Source: Gammaproteobacteria bacterium (GTDB taxonomy: Bacteria; Pseudomonadota; Gammaproteobacteria; Chromatiales; Chromatiaceae). From it: 9,007 bases of DNA. Positions 1-6,394 of this stretch are shown one piece after another. Position numbers and translations under genes: made by a program. The stretch lies in contig DAOUQU010000054.1 of NCBI GenBank assembly GCA_030625445.1, positions 1 to 9,007 of the forward strand, written 5' to 3'. The notes under the pieces are model-generated. The model was not told the origin of the DNA. It saw nothing but the letters and a program-made list of their open reading frames with translations, and made no database searches. Every line of letters starts with the position of its first letter. Position 1 is the first letter of the stretch.

Positions 1-918
1 GGTTACCAGATAAGCCAGATCAAGGATGGCCACCTGCTTGAACTTGTAACGCTGCATCTCCGGCACAGGATTTTTCAAAACATGCGAATTGAGGTGCCAA
101 ATTTTCCAGATCTGGATCAGATAGACGACGATCAGGGTCAGGTAGATGGCATAACTCGTGGGAGCACTCAACAGCCCCATTTTAACCGGCGAGAGCTTCC
201 AGGTGAGTACACCCAGCGCCAGGAACATCGGGATATTCATCAACATATAGAGAAGCAGGTCGCCGCCGCTGGTCACTTCCATGGCGCCCATCTTCTTCGG
301 TTTGAAGTAGGTTGATCCCCTGGGGGTATTGCGTGCGCGCCAGTAATAGAAGACGCCGTAGGCGATCGACAGCAGACCAGTGCCGATAATAGCGTAGCGC
401 CAGCCATCATCACCGCCGACATTGGCGGCAATGAAGGGCAGCAGCATAGCTGCGCCTGCTGAACCAAAATTGCCCCAGCCTCCGTAGATACCCTGGGCGA
501 TTCCTGTCTGGCGGGCTGGAAACCACTCGGAAATCATGCGGATGCCGACGACAAAGCCCGCACCGACAAATCCGGAGAGAAACCGCAGCAACGCAAGCTG
601 CTCGTAATTCTGGGCCAATGCGAACAGGATGCTGATGGCGCCACCCAGAATAAGGATCGCTGAAAACAGGATGCGCGGTCCGTAGCGGTCGACCAGCATA
701 CCGACCACGATACGCGCCGGAATGGTCATCGCGACATTAAGAATCAGCAGCACCTTGACCTGCTGATCATCCAACGCCAGCACTTCACGGATAAAAGGCA
801 TCAGCGGCGCATGTGCAAACCACACCATAAAACTGACAAAAAATGCCATCCATGTCAGATGCAGAGTGCGGATCTTCTCCTGGCTGAAATCGAAGAGATT
901 GAGTTTGTCACTGGCCAT
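1..918 (-). CDS. narK: NarK-family nitrate/nitrite MFS transporter, 3' end outside window
   Basis: Inner-membrane carrier of the nitrate/nitrite porter branch of the MFS. It would import nitrate (and/or exchange nitrite) for the reductases encoded divergently. I translated 306 residues from the ATG at 918-916; the C-terminal part lies beyond base 1. Visible marks are the TM2 segment IPARI with Arg69 (the position of the substrate-binding arginine in NarK/NrtA), the MFS loop motif GMLVDRYGPR at residues 73-82, and the glycine-rich nitrate signature GIYGGWGNFG at 143-152 in TM5. The start is supported by GGAG at 929-926, seven bases upstream, and by the hydrophobic stretch that begins near residue 22. 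There is no signal peptide beyond TM1. It is transcribed away from nirB and has its own sigma54-type promoter about 47 bases upstream. Family assignment is firm; nitrate versus nitrite preference cannot be read from this fragment. Confidence 0.88.
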   Translation of the reverse strand, partial: MASDKLNLFDFSQEKIRTLHLTWMAFFVSFMVWFAHAPLMPFIREVLALDDQQVKVLLILNVAMTIPARIVVGMLVDRYGPRILFSAILILGGAISILFALAQNYEQLALLRFLSGFVGAGFVVGIRMISEWFPARQTGIAQGIYGGWGNFGSAGAAMLLPFIAANVGGDDGWRYAIIGTGLLSIAYGVFYYWRARNTPRGSTYFKPKKMGAMEVTSGGDLLLYMLMNIPMFLALGVLTWKLSPVKMGLLSAPTSYAIYLTLIVVYLIQIWKIWHLNSHVLKNPVPEMQRYKFKQVAILDLAYLVT

Positions 919-964
919 TTTGATGCTCCGAATCAAAAATAAACATTATCTACTACGCTATAAA

Positions 965-983
965 CAAGCAATTACCATGCCAA
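965..983 (-). promoter_or_regulatory. sigma54 (-24/-12) promoter for the narK-type gene
   Basis: Read on the minus strand the sequence is TTGGCATGGTAATTGCTT, which fits the RpoN consensus TTGGCACG-N4-TTGCTT with one change (C to T after GGCA). The GG (981-980) and GC (969-968) are separated by exactly the canonical 10 bases. The predicted start of transcription is near 956, giving a leader of about 38 bases before the ATG at 918. Confidence 0.72.
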
Positions 984-1001
984 TACTGATCTGATAGACG
1001 C

Positions 1002-1078
1002 CCCTCACTCCAACCCTCTCCCACAGGGAGAGGGGGTTTTGCCCCTTCTCCCTGTGGGAGAAGGCTGGAATGGAGGTG
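1002..1078. repeat. REP-like inverted pair, hairpins inside and arms outside
   Basis: Two units face each other. The first is an arm CCCTCACTCCAA followed by the hairpin CCCTCTCCC-ACA-GGGAGAGGG (1014-1034). The second is the hairpin CCTTCTCCC-TGT-GGGAGAAGG (1044-1064) followed by the diverged inverse arm (about 1065-1078). Each hairpin has a perfect 9-bp stem with a 3-base loop, and the two units together form one large imperfect palindrome. The same unit occurs as a second pair at 4074-4161. It lies between the two divergent promoters, upstream of both, so it is not a terminator for either gene. It resembles interspersed REP-like repeats common in proteobacterial genomes. Confidence 0.85.
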
Positions 1079-1129
1079 GATAGAGTCTCAGCAACTCCTG
1101 TACATATCTGAAACATTAGCATATGGTAA

Positions 1130-1146
1130 TGCACCAATAGTGTGCG
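1130..1146 (+). promoter_or_regulatory. Probable NtrC-type enhancer site
   Basis: The dyad TGCACCAATAGTGTGCG keeps the GCAC-N7-GTGC core and spacing of NtrC sites and matches the E. coli glnA-type site TGCACCAACATGGTGCT at 13 of 17 positions (reference recalled from memory). Its centre is about 87 bases upstream of the predicted nirB start and about 180 bases upstream of the predicted narK start, so one site could serve both sigma54 promoters. Only one site of this quality was seen; many NtrC promoters have two, so the binding protein is inferred. Confidence 0.55.
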
Positions 1147-1197
1147 CCATTATCCCTGCTGATCTGATTCACCCCCTGCCCTGGCTGAAAAACAGCA

Positions 1198-1216
1198 GTT
1201 GGCACAATAATTGCTT
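1198..1216 (+). promoter_or_regulatory. sigma54 (-24/-12) promoter for nirB operon
   Basis: TTGGCACAATAATTGCTT matches the RpoN consensus almost perfectly: TGGCAC, five bases, then TTGC, with 10 bases between GG (1201-1202) and GC (1213-1214). The predicted start is near 1225, giving a leader of about 55 bases before the nirB ATG at 1281. No terminator-antiterminator hairpin was seen in that leader, which argues against NasR-style attenuation here. The promoter lies inside the open frame that extends upstream of nirB, another reason to prefer the start at 1281. Confidence 0.8.
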
Positions 1217-1227
1217 AATAATTGCTT
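1206..1227 (+). repeat. Perfect 11-bp tandem duplication over the -12 element
   Basis: AATAATTGCTT occurs twice back to back (1206-1216 and 1217-1227). The first copy carries the TTGC of the -12 element; the second reaches the predicted transcription start. The second copy has no TGGCAC at the right distance, so it is not a second promoter by itself. Confidence 0.85.
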
Positions 1228-1280
1228 CTAGATACGCAGCAATTCATATTATTCAAAGATTCACCCTGGAGCTTTATCTA

Positions 1281-3713
1281 ATGAAACAGAATCTGGTCCT
1301 TATCGGAAATGGCATGGCCGGCGTACGCACCCTCGAAGAGGTGCTCAAGCTCGAGCCTGAAAAATATAACATCACGGTATTCGGTGAAGAGCCGTATGGC
1401 AACTACAATCGCATCATGCTCTCTCCGGTGCTGGCGTCAGAAAAGACCATCGATGAGATCATGCTCAATGACGAGCAGTGGTACAGCGACAATAACATCA
1501 CCCTGCATAAAGGCATCAAGGTTACCGGGATAAACCGCGCCCGACGTGAGGTGATCGGTGAGGATGGAACAACAGCTCCCTATGACCGCCTGATTATTGC
1601 GACAGGTTCGACTCCCTTCATGCTGCCGATTCCGGGCGCTGATAAGTATGGTGTCATCGGTTTTCGTGATATTAGCGATGTCGATACCATGCTGGAAGCC
1701 TCCGGGAAATACAACAAAGCCGTTGTCATCGGCGGAGGTCTGCTTGGACTGGAAGCCGCAAACGGCCTCATGAAACAGGGCATGGATGTCACTGTCGTTC
1801 ACCTCATGGACAGATTGATGGAGCGTCAGCTCGACAAGCCTGCAGCAAAGATGCTGCAGAAATCGCTGGAATCACGCGGCATGAAATTCCTCATGGAGCA
1901 TGCTACTGAAGAGATCCTCGGCGATGAACGCATCACCGGCCTGCGCTTCAAGGACGGTACGGAGATCAAAGCCGACCTGCTGGTGATGGCAGTCGGCATC
2001 AAGCCCAATTTCACGCTTGGACAGGAGTCAGGCCTGCACTGCGAACGCGGCATCGTTGTCAATGACACCATGCAGACCTTTGATCCGCGCATCTACGCCG
2101 TCGGCGAGTGCGTGCAGCATCGCGGCATCGTCTACGGCCTGGTTGCTCCACTGTTTGAACAGGCGAAAGTTGCCGCCAACCACCTGGTTGAGCATGGCAT
2201 CGGCCGCTATGAAGGCACCGTCACCTCGACCAAATTAAAAGTTACCGGCATCGAACTCTTCTCGGCCGGTGACTTCAGCGGCGACGAGCACACCGAAGAG
2301 ATGGTATTCCAGGATATTGCCGGCGGCAACTACAAGAAACTGGTGGTGCGCGACAATAAAATCATCGGCGCGGTGCTCTATGGAGACACCATCGACGGCA
2401 CCTGGTACTTCCAGATGATGAAGGATGGCACCGACATCTCTGAATTTCGCAATACAGTCCTGTTTGGCCAGCATCACCTCGGAGACTCCGGACATGGTGA
2501 TGAGACGCGTGTCGCTGCAATGGCCGACAGCGCAGAGATCTGCGGCTGCAACGGCATCTGCAAAGGCGACATCGTCAATGCCATTACCGAGAAAAAACTC
2601 TTTACCCTGGATGATGTCCGCGCCCATACCAAGGCATCCGCCTCCTGCGGCTCCTGCACCGGCCTGGTAGAATCGCTGCTGGCGCACACGCTCGGCGGCG
2701 ACTATGAAGATGCGCCCAGCAAAAAGCCGATGTGCGGCTGCACCGACTATACGCACGATGAAGTCCGCAGCGGCATGATCCAGCACGAATTGAAAACAAT
2801 GCCGGCTGTGCGTGATTTCTTCGAGTGGAAAACGCCTGACGGCTGCCCCGCCTGCCGCAACGCGCTGAATTACTATCTGCTGTGCGCCTACCCGGAAGAG
2901 TATGAGGATGACAGCCAGTCACGCTTTATCAACGAGAGAGCCCACGGCAACATCCAGAAGGATGGCAGCTACTCCGTGGTGCCGCGCATGTTCGGCGGCC
3001 TCTGTACTCCCTCGGATCTGCGCGCCATCGCAGATGTCGCAGACAAGTATAATGTGCCTGAAATGAAGGTAACCGGCGGCCAGCGCATCGATATGTTCGG
3101 CATTCAGAAAGAGGATCTTCCCGCCATGTGGAAGGATCTCAGTGAAGCCGGATTTGTCTCAGGACACGCCTACGGCAAGGCGATGCGCACCTGTAAAACC
3201 TGCGTTGGAGATACCTGGTGCCGCATGGGCACACAGGACTCGACAGGCCTCGGTGTCAAGCTCGAAGAGCTCACCTGGGGATCCTGGATGCCGCACAAAT
3301 ACAAGCTGGCGGTCTCTGGCTGTCCGCGCAACTGCGCCGAGGCGACGATCAAGGATTTCGGCGTGGTGTGCGTTGAATCCGGCTACGAACTGCATGTCGG
3401 CGGCAACGGCGGCATCAAGGTGCGCGTCACCGATTTCCTGACCAAGGTAGAGACCGAAGATGAGGTGCTGGAGTACTGCGGCGCATTCTCTCAACTCTAT
3501 CGCGAAGACGCCCACTACCTGGAGCGCACGGCACCCTGGGTCGAGCGCGTCGGTCTGAAGAAGATCAAGAAGGCGATCATCGACGATGAAAAAAATCGCA
3601 AGGCGCTGCATGCGCGCTTCCTGATCTCGCAGAAGCCTGCGCAGATCGATCCGTGGAAAGCGCATGCCGATGGCAAGAATGCCAATGAGTTCGCGCCGAT
3701 TGTCATCACATAA
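1281..3713 (+). CDS. nirB: NAD(P)H nitrite reductase, large subunit NirB
   Basis: Cytoplasmic siroheme enzyme that reduces nitrite to ammonium with six electrons from NAD(P)H, working with NirD. It has 810 residues, close to E. coli NirB (about 847). Domains in order: FAD site GNGMAG (9-14) and NAD(P)H site GGGLLG (151-156) of a disulfide-reductase-like module; two BFD-like [2Fe-2S] modules with Cys421/423/456/459 and Cys485/487/522/525; a nitrite/sulfite reductase ferredoxin-like half domain starting near RFINERAHGNIQKDG (548 on); and the siroheme-[4Fe-4S] ligands Cys641, Cys647, Cys681 and Cys685 in CVGDTWC and CPRNC. All expected cofactor residues are present. The ATG at 1281 is chosen because GGAG lies at 1268-1271 and MKQNLVLIGNGMAG is the normal family start. 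The frame is open 47 codons further up, but that stretch covers the promoter. nirD follows after 26 bases. Confidence 0.96.
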   Translation: MKQNLVLIGNGMAGVRTLEEVLKLEPEKYNITVFGEEPYGNYNRIMLSPVLASEKTIDEIMLNDEQWYSDNNITLHKGIKVTGINRARREVIGEDGTTAPYDRLIIATGSTPFMLPIPGADKYGVIGFRDISDVDTMLEASGKYNKAVVIGGGLLGLEAANGLMKQGMDVTVVHLMDRLMERQLDKPAAKMLQKSLESRGMKFLMEHATEEILGDERITGLRFKDGTEIKADLLVMAVGIKPNFTLGQESGLHCERGIVVNDTMQTFDPRIYAVGECVQHRGIVYGLVAPLFEQAKVAANHLVEHGIGRYEGTVTSTKLKVTGIELFSAGDFSGDEHTEEMVFQDIAGGNYKKLVVRDNKIIGAVLYGDTIDGTWYFQMMKDGTDISEFRNTVLFGQHHLGDSGHGDETRVAAMADSAEICGCNGICKGDIVNAITEKKLFTLDDVRAHTKASASCGSCTGLVESLLAHTLGGDYEDAPSKKPMCGCTDYTHDEVRSGMIQHELKTMPAVRDFFEWKTPDGCPACRNALNYYLLCAYPEEYEDDSQSRFINERAHGNIQKDGSYSVVPRMFGGLCTPSDLRAIADVADKYNVPEMKVTGGQRIDMFGIQKEDLPAMWKDLSEAGFVSGHAYGKAMRTCKTCVGDTWCRMGTQDSTGLGVKLEELTWGSWMPHKYKLAVSGCPRNCAEATIKDFGVVCVESGYELHVGGNGGIKVRVTDFLTKVETEDEVLEYCGAFSQLYREDAHYLERTAPWVERVGLKKIKKAIIDDEKNRKALHARFLISQKPAQIDPWKAHADGKNANEFAPIVIT

Positions 3714-3739
3714 AATTACATTAAATACAGAGAAAGATT

Positions 3740-4057
3740 ATGTCCGACTGGATTGAAATTACACAACTCGATGAGATTCCCGTGCTCGGTTCGCGCGTCG
3801 TCAAGACCGATGACATGGATATCGCCATTTTCCGCACCAGCGATGACCGTATCTTTGCTGTCAAGGATGCCTGCCCGCACAAACAGGGCCCCCTCTCACA
3901 GGGCATCGTTCACGGAACCTCCGTCACCTGCCCGCTGCACAGCTGGAAGATCGATCTTGCCAGCGGCGAAGCGCTGGGGGCCGATGAAGGCTGCACCAAT
4001 GTCTACGACACTAAAGTCGAAAATAACATGGTCTATTTGCGCATGCCGGTAGATTGA
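3740..4057 (+). CDS. nirD: Nitrite reductase small subunit NirD, Rieske type
   Basis: Small 105-residue partner of NirB in cytoplasmic nitrite reduction. It has a Rieske fold pattern with a full ligand set: Cys45-Pro-His47 and Cys64-Pro-Leu-His67, spaced CxH-x16-CxxH, so it should bind a [2Fe-2S] cluster. As I recall, E. coli NirD has the fold but lacks these ligands, so this protein is more like the assimilatory NasE/NirD type. The start ATG is preceded by a purine-rich AGAGAAAG, a weak ribosome binding site, and the family start MSDWIEI fits. It is in the same direction as nirB with a 26-base gap. It ends just before a pair of hairpins at 4074-4161, which separate it from the nitrate reductase gene. 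Confidence 0.94.
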   Translation: MSDWIEITQLDEIPVLGSRVVKTDDMDIAIFRTSDDRIFAVKDACPHKQGPLSQGIVHGTSVTCPLHSWKIDLASGEALGADEGCTNVYDTKVENNMVYLRMPVD

Positions 4058-4073
4058 TGGAGCAGTAGCAGCC

Positions 4074-4161
4074 CCCTCTCCCCCTGGGAGAGGGTTGGGG
4101 TGAGGGCTTCGGTCAAGTTCCCATCCCCTCATCCCAACCTTCTCCCCTCAAGGGGAGAAGG
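4074..4161. repeat. REP-like inverted pair, arms inside and hairpins outside
   Basis: Hairpin CCCTCTCCC-CCT-GGGAGAGGG (4074-4094) overlaps arm GGTTGGGGTGAGGG (4093-4106). After about 19 bases comes the inverse arm CCCTCATCCCAACC (4126-4139, one mismatch in pairing), which runs into the hairpin CCTTCTCCCC-TCAA-GGGGAGAAGG (4138-4161, 10-bp stem). These are the same units as at 1002-1078 but joined in the opposite order. The pair fills most of the 131-base gap between nirD and the nitrate reductase gene. There is no T-run after either stem, so it does not look like an intrinsic terminator, but such structures can stabilise or partly stop a transcript. Confidence 0.87.
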
Positions 4162-4188
4162 AGACAAGAGTAAATACAGGTAACCAAC

Positions 4189-6393
4189 ATGCTATTTGGT
4201 CGCGGTAAAAAGAATCCGGTCAAGATTGCGGATAAAGGCATCGTCGAGTGGAAATACACCACCTGCGGCTACTGCTCGACCGGCTGCTCCATCGAAGTCG
4301 GCCTCAATGCCGACGGCAAACCGGTCTCTTCACGCGGAGTCGGCGGCGCGGATGTCAATCGCGGCAAGCTGTGCGTCAAGGGGATCTTCGAACACGAAAT
4401 CTTCACCGCGGACGGACGCGGTGACAAGCCGCTGCTGCGCAATCATATCCATGAGGGTTACGAGCAGGTTGAGTGGGATCATGCGCTCGACAAGATGGCG
4501 GATGAGATCCTGCGTATCCAAAAAACCTATGGCCGCGACTCCTTTGCCATCGTCTCTACCGGGCAGCTGCTGACGGAGGAGTTCTATACCCTCGGCAAAC
4601 TGGCGCGCGGCTGCATCGGCACCAACAACTACGATGGCAACACCACGCTGTGCATGGCCTCTGCCGTCTCCGGCTACAAACGCTCATTCGGCTCCGACGG
4701 CCCTCCGGGAAACTACGAGGATTTTGAACACACGGACTGCCTGATCGCGTGGGGCTCCAACCTGCCGGAGCAGCATCCGATCATCTACTGGCGTATGAAA
4801 GAGGCCCAGGAGAAACGCAACTTTCCACTCATCGTGGTGGATCCACGCGTCACCATGCTGGCGCAGAATGCCGACATGCACCTGGCGATCACGCCCGGCA
4901 CCGACGTGGTGCTGCAGAATGCACTGATGCACGTCATCCTCGACGAGGGTCTGGAGGATCGCGACTATATCGCCGCCAACTGCTCAGACTTTGAACAGTT
5001 GGAAAAAGAGGTGCAGAAGTACGACCCGGTAACTGCCTCGAAGATTTGCGGCATCGACGAAGACACCATCCGCAACGTCGCAAGACTCTATGCCAATGCC
5101 GATGCCGCCATGAGCATCTGGACCATGGGCATCAACCAGAGCACACATGGCTCTGACGGCGTGGTCGGCATCAACAACCTCAACCTGGTGACCGGAAATA
5201 TCGGCAAAGCCGGAGGCACCAGCCTCTCCATTACCGGCCAGTGCAATGCCATGGGAACCCGCGAGTGGTCATCCTGCTCCGGCCTGCCGGGATACCGCGT
5301 GCTGGAGAAGCCGGAGGACCGTGAAGAGATCGCCAAATTCTGGGGCATCGATGCAGAGTTCTTTCCCAAGCAGCGCGGCCTCACCGAAACAGATATTTTC
5401 CCGGCCATCGAGACCGGGCAGATCAAGGGGCTGTGGCTGGTTGCAACCAACCCGATGACCTCCATGGCGAACACGGCGCGTATCCGCAAAACCCTGGAGA
5501 AACTTGACTTCCTGGTGGTGCAGGACTCCTATGCCGACGTGGAGACCACGCAATATGCGCACCTCTATCTGCCTGCGGCAACCTGGGCGGAGAAAGAGGG
5601 TGTCTTCACCAACACCGAGCGGCGCGTCAATATCGTGCGTAAAGTGACCGATGCGCCCGGAGAGTCACAGGCTGACCTGTGGATCTTCAATGAGTTGGCC
5701 AAACGTTTTGAAAACGGCAGGAAGATCAAATTCCCTGAAGCGCCCTCCGATGTCTTCGACGAGATGCGCGAACTCTCCAGGGGCCGCCTGGTCGATATCT
5801 CCGGCATGTCACACGACAAGATCGAGACGCAGCGCGGTATCCAGTGGCCCTACACCAGCGATGAGGCTGACAAGGGTGTCGAACCACCCAGCGGAGGCAA
5901 ACGCCTCTATACCGAAGCAGGAACATTCCGCTACGCCGACGGCAAGGCCAAACTGATTCCATTGCCGTTTATCGACAACAACGAAGTCCCGGACGATGAT
6001 TACCCGTTGTGGCTCAATACCGGCAGACTGGTGGAGCACTTTCACACCCGCACCAAGACCGGCAAGGTGGGCAACAACAACAAATACAGTCCTATCCCAT
6101 TCATGGAGATCAACCCGGATGCCGCCGAAGAGCTCGGCATCGTGCACGGCGAGTATGTGCGCTGCATCTCACGCAGGGGCGATGCCGTCGTCATGGCGAT
6201 GTCTACCCAGCGGGTGCCGAAGAATATGATCTTCATCCCTTTTCATTTCCATGACTGCGTCAACCGCCTGACGCTGGGACTGCTGGACCCACACTCCAGG
6301 CAGCCGGCCTTCAAACAGTCTGCTGTGCGTGTCGAACGTATCGAAGATCAGCAGGCAGCGGCGCAAATGAGCATGGAGATGCGGGACTTCTAA
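4189..6393 (+). CDS. nasA: Assimilatory-type nitrate reductase, Mo-bis-MGD catalytic subunit
   Basis: Molybdopterin oxidoreductase predicted to reduce nitrate to nitrite in the cytoplasm. It has 734 residues, the size of NarB/NasA enzymes without the C-terminal [2Fe-2S] extension of Klebsiella-type NasA. The N-terminus has no Tat signal and goes straight to the [4Fe-4S] motif CGYCSTGC (Cys26, Cys29, Cys33) with Cys62. The predicted Mo ligand is Cys155 in TLCMASAVSGY, typical of Nas/Nap nitrate reductases rather than formate dehydrogenases. Further family marks are GQCNAMGTRE, ATNPMTSM, the segment EGVFTNTERRVN, and the C-terminal DPHSRQPAFKQSAVRVE of the MGD-binding fold. The start codon has only a weak upstream signal (ACAGGTAACC); a strong AAGGAG lies too far up, inside the repeat. 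The stop is one base before the next ATG, indicating translational coupling to the ferredoxin-anchor gene, its probable electron donor. Another molybdoenzyme activity cannot be excluded, but nirBD and narK support nitrate. Confidence 0.88.
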   Translation: MLFGRGKKNPVKIADKGIVEWKYTTCGYCSTGCSIEVGLNADGKPVSSRGVGGADVNRGKLCVKGIFEHEIFTADGRGDKPLLRNHIHEGYEQVEWDHALDKMADEILRIQKTYGRDSFAIVSTGQLLTEEFYTLGKLARGCIGTNNYDGNTTLCMASAVSGYKRSFGSDGPPGNYEDFEHTDCLIAWGSNLPEQHPIIYWRMKEAQEKRNFPLIVVDPRVTMLAQNADMHLAITPGTDVVLQNALMHVILDEGLEDRDYIAANCSDFEQLEKEVQKYDPVTASKICGIDEDTIRNVARLYANADAAMSIWTMGINQSTHGSDGVVGINNLNLVTGNIGKAGGTSLSITGQCNAMGTREWSSCSGLPGYRVLEKPEDREEIAKFWGIDAEFFPKQRGLTETDIFPAIETGQIKGLWLVATNPMTSMANTARIRKTLEKLDFLVVQDSYADVETTQYAHLYLPAATWAEKEGVFTNTERRVNIVRKVTDAPGESQADLWIFNELAKRFENGRKIKFPEAPSDVFDEMRELSRGRLVDISGMSHDKIETQRGIQWPYTSDEADKGVEPPSGGKRLYTEAGTFRYADGKAKLIPLPFIDNNEVPDDDYPLWLNTGRLVEHFHTRTKTGKVGNNNKYSPIPFMEINPDAAEELGIVHGEYVRCISRRGDAVVMAMSTQRVPKNMIFIPFHFHDCVNRLTLGLLDPHSRQPAFKQSAVRVERIEDQQAAAQMSMEMRDF

Positions 6394-6394
6394 G

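Noticed and set aside
1014..1064. Hairpins at 1014-1064 as a bidirectional terminator
   Set aside because: The flanking genes diverge from this region, so no transcript from them should reach it, and there is no clear T-run after the stems; the same units recur elsewhere as repeats.
1140..1280. In-frame extension giving NirB 47 more N-terminal residues
   Set aside because: The stretch overlaps the sigma54 promoter and predicted transcription start, has no family similarity, and the ATG at 1281 has GGAG at good spacing and the normal NirB N-terminus.
2235..2786. Long open frame (183 codons) on the minus strand inside nirB
   Set aside because: It lies wholly opposite a well-conserved coding region, has low-complexity Ala/Val-rich content typical of antisense frames in GC-rich genes, and shows no recognisable domain.
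2733..2855. Second BFD-like cysteine group in NirB as a novel added domain
   Set aside because: E. coli-type NirB also has this second CGC...CxxC group, so it is a normal part of the family.
3721..4180. Shared TAAATACAG just before both nirD and nasA starts
   Set aside because: Nine AT-rich bases at slightly different distances from the start; too short to separate from chance and no known regulator fits.
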